From positions 1 through 47,199 of the forward strand of contig JAQWNN010000015.1 of assembly GCA_029268555.1 (NCBI GenBank): DNA of 47,199 bases. The letters run 5' to 3'. Below, piece by piece: positions 25,801 through 34,899 of this stretch (within the stretch, counting starts at the first letter, position 1; the number at the start of each line of letters is the position of its first letter). Below the pieces are notes generated by a model. That model did not search any database and was not told the origin of the DNA. It worked only from the letters and a program-made list of their open reading frames with translations. The DNA comes from Flavobacteriaceae bacterium. GTDB lineage: Bacteria; Bacteroidota; Bacteroidia; Flavobacteriales; Flavobacteriaceae. The position numbers and the translations under genes were made by a program.

Positions 25801-28267
25801 GGCATCAGTTGCGCCAGCATATTTTGTAGATGTCATATTACCTTTACCCCTTCCTAAGGCTTATACATACAAGCTTTACAGTGAAGATGCTGAGCGTTTA
25901 GCTCCAGGGTTTCGATTGGCAGTTCCATTTGGGAAACATAAAATGTATACCGCAATTATTGTTCGGATTCATCAAGTTGCTCCTCTGACCTATGACCCAA
26001 AACCCATCGGGATGATTTTAGATGAAAAACCTTGTGTAACTAAAATGCAATTGGAATTCTGGTCCTGGATTACATCTTATTATATGTGTTCTCATGGGGA
26101 GGTTATGCGAGCTTCTATTCCTGCTGCACTTTTACTTGAAAGTGAAACTTTAATTGTAATTAAAGAGGTGGAGAAAACTGTTTTAGATAAGCTATCAGAT
26201 TTACAATTTTTGGTTTATGAGGCTTTACATAAGCAAGCACTTTCATTAGACGATATAGCTAAAATCACAGACAGAAAGCGAGTAATGCCTTTGATAGTCG
26301 ACATGATGCAAAAGGGTGTGGTAATGATACATCAAAAAATAGAAGAAAAGTATAAGCCTAAAAAAGTAAGATTTGTAAGGTTACATCCAGATTATGATAA
26401 GGATGCACAACTACAATTACTTTTTGAGAGTTTAAGACGTGCTCCCAAGCAGTTAGAAGTCATCATGAGAATTTTTAGTCTTAAACTTGATAGTGGCTCA
26501 TGGTCTAAGGTAGAAGATTTAAGATCTTACTTAAAGATAAATAGTGGCCCTATAAAAGCCTTGGTAGACAAGGGTATTTTAGAGGAAAGCTATCAAGAAG
26601 TTTTACGCGAACTTTATCCCTTAAAAAAAATAATATCTAAAAAAAACCAACTATCCGAAGCCCAATACAATGCTTACTATGAAATTAAAAAAAAATTAAA
26701 GAAAAAACAAGTTGTATTATTTGAGGGAGTTACATCTTCTGGTAAAACGGAAGTTTACATTGATCTAATAGATAAACAATTACAAGAAGGTAAGCAAGTT
26801 TTATATTTGGTTCCCGAGATTTCTCTAACCCCACAAATTGTAGATCGATTGATTTCATGTTTTGGTGACCAGGTTTTAGTTTACCATTCTAAGTTTTCAA
26901 TTCATGAGCGTGCTGAGGTTTGGATGACTGTATTGAATTCAAAAAAGAAAGGTCAAGTAATTGTTGGAGCACGTTCAGCAATTCTCTTGCCTTTTCAAGA
27001 TCTAGGATTGGTTATTGTAGATGAAGAGCACGAAAATTCATACAAACAATTTGATCCAGCTCCCAGATACCAAGCTAGAGATAGTGTGATTTATCTTGCT
27101 AAAATTTTTAATGCAAAAGTACTTTTAGGATCTGCAACTCCTTCCTTGGAAAGTGCAGAAAACGCAAGGAATGGAAAATATGGATGGGTAAAACTTACTG
27201 AACGATTTGGGGGAGTTTCCTTGCCAAAAATAGAATTGATCAATCTGAAAGAGACACAAAAGAAAAAACAAATGAAAGGAGTGTTTTCAAATACATTAAT
27301 TGAGGCAATGCAACAAACATTTACAAAAAAAAAGCAAGTTATTCTTTTTCAAAACCGACGTGGTTATGCTCCCATATTAGAATGCACAAGCTGTGGACAT
27401 TCCCCTCAATGCACCCAATGTGATGTTTCACTTACCTATCATCAAATTCATCAGCAATTGCGTTGTCATTATTGTAGCTATCATATTCCAATGCCTCAAC
27501 AATGTCATGCATGTGGTATGCATACCCTTACAACGAAAGGTGTTGGAACACAGCAGATTGAAGAGAATGTGAATCAAATTTTTCCAGAGGTCAAAGTTGG
27601 TAGAATGGACTGGGATAGCACTAGAGGAAAGTGGGGATTCAATAAAATTATAGAATCTTTTGTTAGAGAAGAAATTCAAGTACTTGTTGGTACCCAGATG
27701 GTAGTCAAAGGCCTAAACTTTAGAAATGTATTATTAGTTGGAGTTATTAATGCAGATCATGCACTTAATTTCCCTGATTTCAGAGCACATGAACGAAGTT
27801 TTCAAATGCTTTGTCAGGTAGCAGGAAGGGCAGGTAGGTCCGATCAAAAAGGACGTGTGCTCATGCAAACATATCAGCATAATCATCCTACACTCAAACA
27901 GGTTTTGGAACATGACTATGAGGGCTTGTTTTCAGTACAAAAAAATGAACGCATACAATATCGATATCCTCCCTATTACAGGATGATTCAAATTACATTA
28001 AAATGCAGGCAGTTTGAAACCATCAACTTAGCTGCAGACTGGTTTGTTAATGTAGTAAAGCAATCTTATAAAGGAACGATTCTTGGACCAGTTTTTCCTT
28101 TGGTATCCAGAGTTCGAAATCAGTATCAAAAGCAAATATTGATTAAAATTGATCATGACCTATCAGCAACTTCTCTAAAAAATATTTTGTTTAAAACTTA
28201 TAAAAGTTTTCAAGCCATTACTGCTTTTAGAAGCGCTCGTGTAAATTTTGATGTTGATCCTTATTAA
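25790..28267 (+). CDS. priA: Primosomal replication restart helicase PriA
   Basis: Superfamily 2 DNA helicase of 825 residues that reloads DnaB at stalled forks. The N-terminal 3'-DNA-end-binding domain starts VDVILPLPLPKAYTYKL. The Walker A region is GVTSSGKTEVY (about 311-321), and the DEAH-type box reads DEEHENSYKQ (about 411). A zinc-binding insert (about 530-577) has the paired cysteines CTSCGHSPQCTQC, CHYC and CHACG. The helicase C-terminal block GTQMVVKGLNF and VAGRAGRSDQ follows. It is complete and in the usual order. It overlaps the YihY/BrkB gene and converges on the LytTR remnant by 4 bases. Confidence 0.94.
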   Translation: MKIKASVAPAYFVDVILPLPLPKAYTYKLYSEDAERLAPGFRLAVPFGKHKMYTAIIVRIHQVAPLTYDPKPIGMILDEKPCVTKMQLEFWSWITSYYMCSHGEVMRASIPAALLLESETLIVIKEVEKTVLDKLSDLQFLVYEALHKQALSLDDIAKITDRKRVMPLIVDMMQKGVVMIHQKIEEKYKPKKVRFVRLHPDYDKDAQLQLLFESLRRAPKQLEVIMRIFSLKLDSGSWSKVEDLRSYLKINSGPIKALVDKGILEESYQEVLRELYPLKKIISKKNQLSEAQYNAYYEIKKKLKKKQVVLFEGVTSSGKTEVYIDLIDKQLQEGKQVLYLVPEISLTPQIVDRLISCFGDQVLVYHSKFSIHERAEVWMTVLNSKKKGQVIVGARSAILLPFQDLGLVIVDEEHENSYKQFDPAPRYQARDSVIYLAKIFNAKVLLGSATPSLESAENARNGKYGWVKLTERFGGVSLPKIELINLKETQKKKQMKGVFSNTLIEAMQQTFTKKKQVILFQNRRGYAPILECTSCGHSPQCTQCDVSLTYHQIHQQLRCHYCSYHIPMPQQCHACGMHTLTTKGVGTQQIEENVNQIFPEVKVGRMDWDSTRGKWGFNKIIESFVREEIQVLVGTQMVVKGLNFRNVLLVGVINADHALNFPDFRAHERSFQMLCQVAGRAGRSDQKGRVLMQTYQHNHPTLKQVLEHDYEGLFSVQKNERIQYRYPPYYRMIQITLKCRQFETINLAADWFVNVVKQSYKGTILGPVFPLVSRVRNQYQKQILIKIDHDLSATSLKNILFKTYKSFQAITAFRSARVNFDVDPY

Positions 28268-28620
28268 ATTTGACTGATTGTTTGACGAAAATCTTTTTTT
28301 CTAAACATGCTTACAGGTAATTCAACACCTTCAACATTAACTTTTGAAGAAGAGTAATTTATCACTTTGTTTATTTTAATGATAAAAGATTTATGTATTC
28401 TCAAAAATTGATTTTCAGGTAATTTACTTAAGAAAGCTTTCATACTAGATAATGACAAATATTTTTTTTCAGGAGTAATTATTTTAACATAATCTCCCAT
28501 TGCCTCAATCCATTTAATGTTAGCAGCAGGAATTTTTTCAGTCCTTAAATTATGTTTGATTTCAATAATCTGACTTTTTTCTTTTCCAATAATATTTACA
28601 TTATTTCTAAATTGAATTTT
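28264..28620 (-). pseudogene. LytTR DNA-binding domain, probably a 5'-truncated response regulator
   Basis: The open frame encodes 118 residues. The first ATG (28500) gives a 78-residue protein starting inside the domain (MGDYVKI). Reading continues in frame for 40 codons upstream, through IPAANIKWIEA, the usual first strand and helix of a LytTR domain, to a stop at 28621-28623. No ATG, GTG or TTG lies in those 40 codons. LytTR domains normally sit behind a receiver domain and bind promoter DNA. The later part (FLRIHKSFIIKINKVINY) is well kept. Either a rare start such as ATT is used, or the 5' end was lost when the DNA to the right arrived. It overlaps the end of priA by 4 bases. Confidence 0.65.
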
Positions 28621-28829
28621 TTATTCTTAGCCAACTGTTTTATTGATGTTTTGTGTGTTCCTTATATTATTTTAAAAGGTTTTTATTATTTTCTCTTCCA
28701 CTGACTTTTTCTTCTTTATATTCTAAGCCCTAAACTAAGTTATTATATAAATAATTTATGATAACTAAATATGTTTTTCTTTGGAATGAAATAAATGAGT
28801 GTTTATTTTTATCAAAATTAAACTTAAGA

Positions 28830-29897
28830 ATGAAAAAATTAAAGGTTTTTGAAGCTTTTTGTGGTTATGGTGGAGCGCATTTTGGGTTAAAAAAAAGTGG
28901 AGTAAACTTTGAAATTAATGGGTATTCTGAGGTTGACAAGTTTGCAATAGAATTATATGACCTAAATTTTCCCAATAGTAAGAATTATGGGGATATAACA
29001 AAGTTAAGTGTAGAAGATATTGAGGATTTTGATTTGTTTTGTGGTGGATTTCCATGTCAACCATTCTCTTCTGCAGGTTTAGGATTAGGCGAATTGGATA
29101 TCAGAGGTACTTTGTTCTATGATATTGTTAGAATTGTAGAGCATAAAAAACCAAAATATATTCTATTAGAAAATGTTAAAGGATTAAACACAAAGAGACA
29201 CAAGCCAACCTTAGATAAAATAATAAGTGAACTAAAAAACATTGGGTATAAAGTATATTATGATGTGTTAAACACCAAAAATTATGGTATTCCTCAAAAT
29301 AGAGAAAGACTTTGGATATTTGCCACTTTTGACAAAAATTTTGATGAAAACTTTGTGTTAAGTCCAAATAAAATTGAATTAAAAAAAAGAATTAAAGATT
29401 TTTTAGATAAGGAGATCGAACCATCACTATACTTAACAAAAAAACAAATTGATAGGCTAATTGAAATACATAAAGTTGACTTCAATGTTGATGAGCCTCT
29501 TTGTTTTGATGTTTATAATAAAAAGGTTAAGAAAGATGGTGTCTGTATAACTATAACAGAACCTCACCATAATTCATTAAGAATTGTAGAACCACCAATT
29601 AAAGGAGAATATAGAGTTAGAAAAGCATCTGTGAGTGAGCAATATAGATTAATGGGCTTTGATGATAATGAGGTTGATTTTGGGAGCCTTTCTTATTCTC
29701 AGCTAAGCAAAAGATGTGGGAATGGCTGGGATGTAAGCTTAGTTTCTTTGATTTTTAGAAAAATTTTTAAAAACTCTCCTTTGAGTTTTAATGCTTTAAT
29801 TTTTTTGGAAAATTGGAGTAAATCAAACCTTTGGACTGGATTGGGATCAATTATAATAATTGAGGAGCATTTGTATATACTTAACATACAAACATAG
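28830..29897 (+). CDS. Solitary DNA (cytosine-5) methyltransferase
   Basis: A 355-residue C5-cytosine DNA methyltransferase with the motifs in standard order: I FEAFCGYGGAHFGL (7-20), IV GGFPCQPFSS with catalytic Cys76, VI ENVKGL (115-120), VIII QNRERLWI (156-163), a target-recognition region (about 195-265), IX RLMGF (273-277) and X GNGWDVSLVS (297-306). The ATG at 28830 is preferred to the one at 28758, because motif I begins within a few residues. About 40 residues after motif X (SPLSFNALIFLENWSKSNL onward) are unusual for the family. No restriction nuclease or DNA-repair partner gene lies beside it. Its position between priA/LytTR and rpsF suggests it was gained by transfer. Target sequence unknown. 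Confidence 0.9.
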   Translation: MKKLKVFEAFCGYGGAHFGLKKSGVNFEINGYSEVDKFAIELYDLNFPNSKNYGDITKLSVEDIEDFDLFCGGFPCQPFSSAGLGLGELDIRGTLFYDIVRIVEHKKPKYILLENVKGLNTKRHKPTLDKIISELKNIGYKVYYDVLNTKNYGIPQNRERLWIFATFDKNFDENFVLSPNKIELKKRIKDFLDKEIEPSLYLTKKQIDRLIEIHKVDFNVDEPLCFDVYNKKVKKDGVCITITEPHHNSLRIVEPPIKGEYRVRKASVSEQYRLMGFDDNEVDFGSLSYSQLSKRCGNGWDVSLVSLIFRKIFKNSPLSFNALIFLENWSKSNLWTGLGSIIIIEEHLYILNIQT

Positions 29898-29921
29898 AAA
29901 AAATTTTATGCCCTAAAATTA

Positions 29922-29953
29922 TTTGGTATAGTGTACTTAATACTCTATTTTTG
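29922..29953 (+). promoter_or_regulatory. -33/-7 promoter for the rpsF operon
   Basis: TTTG at 29922-29925 and TATTTTTG at 29946-29953 are 20 bases apart, matching the Bacteroidota promoter pattern. The rpsF ATG is 18 bases after the -7 element, so the leader is very short. Confidence 0.65.
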
Positions 29954-29971
29954 CCAACCAAAATTAAGATT

Positions 29972-30322
29972 ATGAATCAATACGAAACTGTTTTCATTTT
30001 AAATCCCGTTCTGTCTGAAACTCAGGTGGAGGAGGCAGTTCAAAAGTTTATAGATATTATTAAGACTCAAAAGGGCAAAATAAATAGCCAAGAAAATTGG
30101 GGTCTTAAGAAGCTATCCTATCCTATTGAAAATAAAAAGAGTGGCTTTTATCATCTTTTTGAATTTGCAGCACCACATGAATCAATCGAGCCATTAGAGA
30201 TAGAATTTCGTCGTGATGAACGCGTAATGCGTTATCTTACAGTGAAGCTTGACAAACATGCACTTGCTTGGGCAGAAAAAAGAAGAAAACGAAACAAAGT
30301 TAAAGCTAAAACTAAAGTATAA
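29972..30322 (+). CDS. rpsF: 30S ribosomal protein S6
   Basis: A 116-residue small-subunit protein that forms a dimer with S18 on the platform. It begins MNQYETVFILNPVLSETQVE, with the family block NWGLKKLSYPIENKKSGFYH and a basic C-terminal tail (EKRRKRNKVKAKTKV). The ATG at 29972 is preferred; a start seven codons upstream would fall in the promoter leader. It is the first gene of rpsF-rpsR-rplI and lies 3 bases before rpsR. Confidence 0.95.
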   Translation: MNQYETVFILNPVLSETQVEEAVQKFIDIIKTQKGKINSQENWGLKKLSYPIENKKSGFYHLFEFAAPHESIEPLEIEFRRDERVMRYLTVKLDKHALAWAEKRRKRNKVKAKTKV

Positions 30323-30325
30323 GTT

Positions 30326-30622
30326 ATGTCTAAGATTGAAGAACAAAACTCAGGAAAGAAAGAAGGTGAAATAAGGTATCTAACACCCTTAAATATTGAC
30401 ACTACGACTCAGAAAAAATATTGTCGTTTTAAGCGGTCTGGAATCAAGCATGTAGATTACAAAGACGCAGATTTTTTAATTAAGTTTGTAAATGAACAAG
30501 GTAAGATTTTACCTAGGAGGTTAACAGGAACATCTCTTAAGTACCAGCGAAAAGTTTCTGTTGCTGTAAAAAGAGCTCGTCATTTGGCGCTAATGCCTTA
30601 TGTCGCGGATATGTTAAAATAA
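30326..30622 (+). CDS. rpsR: 30S ribosomal protein S18
   Basis: A 98-residue basic protein with a 20-residue polar N-terminal extension. The conserved core has [17 protein letters not shown], the RNA-binding segment [20 protein letters not shown] and the end [18 protein letters not shown]. It binds S6 and 16S rRNA on the platform. It is the middle gene of the rpsF-rpsR-rplI operon, 14 bases before rplI. Confidence 0.95.
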   Translation: MSKIEEQNSGKKEGEIRYLTPLNIDTTTQKKYCRFKRSGIKHVDYKDADFLIKFVNEQGKILPRRLTGTSLKYQRKVSVAVKRARHLALMPYVADMLK

Positions 30623-30636
30623 TTAAAGCATTCATC

Positions 30637-31098
30637 ATGGAATTAATACTAAAAGAAGACGTTCAAAATCTTGGATTCAAAGATGAAATTGTCATAGTCA
30701 AAAATGGTTACGGGCGTAACTTTTTGATCCCCCAGGGTAAGGCTGTAATGGCTACTTTATCTGCCAGAAAAATTTTAGCAGAAAATTTAAAGCAAAGAGC
30801 ATTCAAGGAAAAGTCAATCATTGCAGCTGCACAGGCAATAGCTGAGGAAATCAAAGCACTTGAAATAAAAGTACCCTCTAAAGTAGGCTCTGGAGATAAA
30901 TTATTTGGCTCAGTTACTAATGCTGATTTAGCTAAATTAATTAGTGCTAAATCAAGCGAACTAGACAAAAAACATATTTTCTTACCTGGAAAAAGTATTA
31001 AACGTTTAGGAAAATATGTTGCTTCAATTCGTTTACACAGAGAGGTTAGTTTTGAATTCCCATTTGAAATCATACCAGACCCTAAAGTGAAATTATAA
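30637..31098 (+). CDS. rplI: 50S ribosomal protein L9
   Basis: A 153-residue protein with the N-terminal RNA-binding domain (MELILKEDVQNLGFKDEIVI, then VKNGYGRNFLIPQGKA), a long central helix (about 40-75) and a C-terminal globular domain. L9 binds helix 76 of 23S rRNA and reaches out from the ribosome. Length is normal. It ends the rpsF operon; a hairpin terminator follows its stop by a few bases. Confidence 0.95.
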   Translation: MELILKEDVQNLGFKDEIVIVKNGYGRNFLIPQGKAVMATLSARKILAENLKQRAFKEKSIIAAAQAIAEEIKALEIKVPSKVGSGDKLFGSVTNADLAKLISAKSSELDKKHIFLPGKSIKRLGKYVASIRLHREVSFEFPFEIIPDPKVKL

Positions 31099-31104
31099 TT
31101 GATT

Positions 31105-31131
31105 AAAAGTCCGCTTTAAGCGGATTTTTTA
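31105..31131 (+). terminator. Rho-independent terminator after rplI
   Basis: TCCGC (31110-31114) and GCGGA (31120-31124) pair across TTTAA. The stem is extended by A-T and G-U pairs, and a run of six T follows. It sits 6 bases after the rplI stop. The DUF6495 start codon lies only about 10 bases downstream of the T run, so it may act as a partial terminator for that gene. Confidence 0.75.
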
Positions 31132-31140
31132 TATAATATT

Positions 31141-31623
31141 TTGAAATACCACAAACTTACTCACGAACAGTTTGAAGAATTACATCAAGAGTTTGCTGTT
31201 TTTTTAGCAACTCAAGGATTAGATTATTCCAATTGGGAGAAGATAAAAGAAAGTAAGCCAAAACATGTAGATGATTTGCTCGATTTATTCAGTGATTTAG
31301 TATGGGATAAAATTATAAGTGAATGTAAATTTTTAGAGCATATTTCAAGAGACCAATTGTTTTTATTTAAAAATGATGACGATAAAGCTTCTGCAATCGT
31401 AGTTAAAGTTTCTAATAAAGAAATTGACTTCGCTTCGTCAGAGGGTTTTGAGTGGATTTTAAAACATTTTGATTCAGATAATGTTACAATATATATGGGA
31501 TCGAAAAAATATGATTCGTCCAAGAATGACTTTGTATACTCTTATCTAAAAAAAGGAGCGATTCAGACTGATGGAAATCGATTCAAGGTTTTAGAAACTT
31601 ATTTTTCAAATTCAGCAAAATAG
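31141..31623 (+). CDS. DUF6495 family protein
   Basis: A 160-residue soluble protein of the Flavobacteriia DUF6495 family, recognised from its start (KYHKLTHEQFEELHQEFAVF), the central VDDLLDLFSDLVWDKIISE and SRDQLFLFK blocks and its place behind rplI. No catalytic motif is visible, and the function is unknown. The start is TTG; the protein begins with the family N-terminus there, and no ATG fits. It sits 10 bases after the rplI terminator, so its expression should depend on readthrough or on a promoter inside that short space. Confidence 0.8.
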   Translation: MKYHKLTHEQFEELHQEFAVFLATQGLDYSNWEKIKESKPKHVDDLLDLFSDLVWDKIISECKFLEHISRDQLFLFKNDDDKASAIVVKVSNKEIDFASSEGFEWILKHFDSDNVTIYMGSKKYDSSKNDFVYSYLKKGAIQTDGNRFKVLETYFSNSAK

Positions 31624-31649
31624 AGGATATTTGTAATTCAAATATATTT

Positions 31650-33023
31650 ATGTCAATAAAACCTATAACTTCAAAAGGAACACGTGATTTTTCTTCATTA
31701 GAAGTTGCCAGGCGAACATACCTTAAACAATTGCTACAAGAGGCTTTTGAAACCTATGGGTTTCAACCTATTGAGACTCCTTCTTTTGAAAGGTTAGAAA
31801 CACTTACTGGTATTTATGGGGAAGAAAGTGATCGATTGGTTTTTAAAATCATAAATTCTGGTGAAAAAGTAAAAAAGGCAGACGTAGAGGCTTTGACTCA
31901 AGGATTATACCAAAAATTTGTTCATTCGTTGTCTGAAAAAGCACTTCGTTATGACTTGACAGTCCCCTTTGCACGTTATGTTGCACAGCATCAAAACGAA
32001 CTTTCATTTCCTTTCCGACGGTATCAAATCCAACCCGTTTGGAGAGCCGACAGACCACAGCATGGTCGCTTTCAGGAGTTTTATCAATGTGATGCTGATA
32101 TTGTAGGAAACAATTCGTTATGGCAAGAAATTGAGATGCTTTCACTCTACGATAATGTCTTTTCAAAGCTTAAAATGGATGGAGTTTCAATAAAAATTAA
32201 TCACAGAAAAATTTTAGCTGGAATTGTAGGATTTTTAGGAGTCGAATCAAAGCTTACAAGTTTTACCTTAACTTTAGACAAGTTGAATAAAATTGGAAAA
32301 GAAGGAGTTCTTAAAGAACTTCAGGCGAATGATTTTAGTGAAAACGCATTAGATACTATTGAAAAACTTTTAGAATTAAAAGGCAGTACATCTGAACAGT
32401 TAAATACTTTAGAAAAGTTGTTGGTTAATCAAGATGATGGTCTTGAGGGGATTAATGAATTAAAATTCATTTTGTCACAATTGGAATCTTCACCTTTGGA
32501 AAGCGTAGTTCTAGACTTTGACATAACACTAGCCAGAGGATTGCATTATTATACAGGAATGATAGTTGAGGTGAGTGCTCCTGAGACAGTCAAAATGGGT
32601 TCTATCGGAGGAGGTGGTCGTTACGATGATTTAACTGGAAAATTTGGATTGAAAAATATGAGTGGAATAGGAGTTTCATTTGGTTTTGAGAGGATCTACC
32701 TTGTTATGGAGGCTTTAGAATTATTTCCTGAAACCTTGCAAACTTCTGCTAATATTTTGTTTGCTAATTTTGGTGACGCTTCAGTTGCAATAGCCTATAA
32801 GTATATGAATAAACTTAGGTCACATGGGATTGCATGTGAACTATACCCTAATGAGGTAAAATTAAAAAAACAATTAGCCTACGCAAATGATAAAAAAATA
32901 GCCAGAGTTATTTTAATTGGATCTCAAGAAATAGAAAAAAAAGAATTTGTTCTTAAAGATATGGACACTGGTATTCAAATCTCACACCCAGTGAAAGAAC
33001 TTTTATCTCTCCTAATTTCCTAG
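31650..33023 (+). CDS. hisS: Histidyl-tRNA synthetase
   Basis: Class II aminoacyl-tRNA synthetase of 457 residues that charges tRNA-His. It starts with the family block PITSKGTRDF. Motif 2 is FRRYQIQPVWRADRPQHGRF (about 122-141), with the following EFYQCDADIVG. The histidine-specific segments are LARGLHYYTGM and the glycine-rich GGGGRYDDLTG. The anticodon-binding domain covers roughly the last 90 residues (NILFANFGD onward). Dimeric cytosolic enzyme. It starts 26 bases after DUF6495; GATATTTG in the gap is one base off the -7 consensus. Confidence 0.95.
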   Translation: MSIKPITSKGTRDFSSLEVARRTYLKQLLQEAFETYGFQPIETPSFERLETLTGIYGEESDRLVFKIINSGEKVKKADVEALTQGLYQKFVHSLSEKALRYDLTVPFARYVAQHQNELSFPFRRYQIQPVWRADRPQHGRFQEFYQCDADIVGNNSLWQEIEMLSLYDNVFSKLKMDGVSIKINHRKILAGIVGFLGVESKLTSFTLTLDKLNKIGKEGVLKELQANDFSENALDTIEKLLELKGSTSEQLNTLEKLLVNQDDGLEGINELKFILSQLESSPLESVVLDFDITLARGLHYYTGMIVEVSAPETVKMGSIGGGGRYDDLTGKFGLKNMSGIGVSFGFERIYLVMEALELFPETLQTSANILFANFGDASVAIAYKYMNKLRSHGIACELYPNEVKLKKQLAYANDKKIARVILIGSQEIEKKEFVLKDMDTGIQISHPVKELLSLLIS

Positions 33024-33573
33024 GAGTCATTTCATTTACCAGTGACGATTTTGAGTAATGCTGTAAATGTTGTTTCAACAGATAATAAATTTTATTATTA
33101 GCTTTTTCGTCAAAAAAACTAAATGATTAGTTTGACAATAATTAAACCTTAAAATTTAGACTACTTGTTTTCATTTAAAATACAAAGGTTTACAATAAAA
33201 TATTTTGGTGAAATATTACTTTAAACATAATGCAAATTATTTTTTTTTTAAAACTAAATTTTTAGATCCCTTTTAAAATTTTAAATTAAAAATGCAAAAA
33301 TATATTAAGAAGTACATGTCTTCACTTTTATATTGAAAACTGAAAAAATAATTTTAAAATCGAAAAAAACAGAGTCCTCCAATCAAAATTAAACTTCTCT
33401 GAAGACGAGGGATCTTTTCAAAATATACTATTACTATCTCCATTTAATTCATTTAAAATTAAATATATAAAAACATCTTCTTTTGAATATTAAAATGTCA
33501 GCATGATAGAATTGTATTATTATTTTAAAAAGTATTATATTTTAGTTTTGAAAAACTTATTAGAGGTAAAATT
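33024..33573 (+). other. AT-rich intergenic region, no gene seen
   Basis: 550 bases between hisS and the first Gfo/Idh gene. No open frame has a plausible start and recognisable product; the only short frames begin at isolated ATGs and stop within about 15 codons. A -7-like TAGTTTTG lies at 33543-33550, 23 bases before the downstream ATG, but no TTG lies at the right distance. A weak inverted repeat occurs near 33110-33135. The length suggests a regulatory region for the downstream sugar genes. Confidence 0.5.
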
Positions 33574-34887
33574 ATGAATCGTAAAAATTTTATAAAGCAA
33601 TCTGCTTTAATGACAGGAGCAGGATTAGTATTTCCTGGATATAAATCCATAGAAAGGGGAGCGATGATTTTAGGTGCAAATGACACTATTAATATTGGTG
33701 CTATTGGTATTAATGGTATGGGTTGGTCAGATACCAAAGCACTTCTAAGAATACCTGGTGTAAAATTAACTGCAATTTGTGATGTTGATCAAAATGTTTT
33801 GGAAAAGCGTGAAGCTGAAATGAAAACAGAGGGAATAAAAGTTAAAACTTTTTCAGATTACAGAAAACTTCTTGATCAGAAAAATGTTGATCTAGTTGTT
33901 ATAGGTTCTCCTGATCATTGGCATGCTTTAATGATGATTCATGCCTCGGAAGCAGGTAAGCATGTATACTGTGAAAAACCAATTGGTAATTCAGTAGGAG
34001 AATGTCGAGCAATGGTAGCTGCACAAGAATATTATGGTAATGTTGTTCAAGTTGGTCAATGGCAACGAAGTCAGCAGCACTTTCAAGAGGCAGTTAAATT
34101 TGTTAAATCTGGTATTCTAGGACCGATTCGTACCGTAAAAGTATGGTGTTATCAAGGGTGGATGCGACCAGATCCAATTGTAGCAAATAGCACTCCACCA
34201 AAGGGCGTAGATTATAAGAGTTGGTTGGGTCCTGCTCCGAATAAGCCATTTAATTCAAGTCGATTTCATTTTCACTTTCGTTGGTTTTGGGATTATGCTG
34301 GTGGCCTAATGACCGATTGGGGAGTCCATCTTTTGGATTATGCCCTTCTTGGAATGGAAGCCTCTCTCCCTAAAACAATTGTTGGTCTGGGGGGTAAATT
34401 CGCATACCCTAACCTAGCTGAAGAAACACCAGATACATTGACAACCCTCTACGAATTTGATGAATTTAATTTAGTTTGGGATTCTGCTATGGGAATTGAT
34501 AATGGGTCTTATGGAAGAGATCATGGAATTGCATTTATTGGAAATAATGCTACGCTTATTTTAAATCGTGGTGGTTGGGAAGTTATTGAAGAGAGAAGAA
34601 GTAAAAACAAAGTAGCCAAACCATTGGTTAAACCCTCTGATAGAGGTTTAGATAAACATGCACAAAACTTTGTGAATGCAATTAGAGCTAATAACCCTAA
34701 ACTAGTTAATTGTTCTATTCAAGAAGGAGCTCATGTTGCAACTGTCGCCCAAATGGGCAATATTTCCTATCGCTCGGGCGAAAAATTATATTGGGATCCT
34801 GTAATTAAAGGGTTTACTAATTCAGCTATAAACAATAAATACCTCACAAACACATATCATAATGGGTATTATCTCCCTTCAATATAA
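33574..34887 (+). CDS. Gfo/Idh/MocA family oxidoreductase, exported (Tat-like signal)
   Basis: NAD(P)-dependent sugar oxidoreductase of 437 residues. The N-terminus (NRKNFIKQSALMTGAGLVFP) resembles a Tat signal, though with Arg-Lys instead of Arg-Arg, so it probably acts in the periplasm. The Rossmann domain starts GAIGINGMGWSD (42-53), and the EKP motif with its catalytic Lys135 is at 134-136. The C-terminal alpha/beta domain has RWFWDYAGGLMTDWGVHLLDY, with the His-Asp pair that usually faces the substrate. The next gene, 3 bases on, encodes a DUF1080 protein; such pairs work on 3-keto-sugars in other Bacteroidota. Confidence 0.88.
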   Translation: MNRKNFIKQSALMTGAGLVFPGYKSIERGAMILGANDTINIGAIGINGMGWSDTKALLRIPGVKLTAICDVDQNVLEKREAEMKTEGIKVKTFSDYRKLLDQKNVDLVVIGSPDHWHALMMIHASEAGKHVYCEKPIGNSVGECRAMVAAQEYYGNVVQVGQWQRSQQHFQEAVKFVKSGILGPIRTVKVWCYQGWMRPDPIVANSTPPKGVDYKSWLGPAPNKPFNSSRFHFHFRWFWDYAGGLMTDWGVHLLDYALLGMEASLPKTIVGLGGKFAYPNLAEETPDTLTTLYEFDEFNLVWDSAMGIDNGSYGRDHGIAFIGNNATLILNRGGWEVIEERRSKNKVAKPLVKPSDRGLDKHAQNFVNAIRANNPKLVNCSIQEGAHVATVAQMGNISYRSGEKLYWDPVIKGFTNSAINNKYLTNTYHNGYYLPSI

Positions 34888-34899
34888 ATCTTGAGTAAT

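Noticed and set aside
28264-29897. A restriction-modification or phage-defence island
   Set aside because: Only a methyltransferase is present; no nuclease, helicase, toxin or other partner is next to it.
28624-29940. Imperfect inverted repeats (TTTGTATGTT-like and TTTGTGTGTT-like) near both ends of the methyltransferase segment
   Set aside because: Only about nine of ten bases match, in AT-rich DNA, with no target-site duplication, so this is not evidence of a transposon end.
29954-29971. A ribosomal-protein S6:S18 autoregulatory leader before rpsF
   Set aside because: The leader is only about 18 bases and shows no stem-loop with the expected CCG bulge.
33543-33550. TAGTTTTG as a promoter for the first Gfo/Idh gene
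   Set aside because: It matches the -7 consensus, but no TTG lies 19-20 bases upstream, so I did not list it as a separate promoter.
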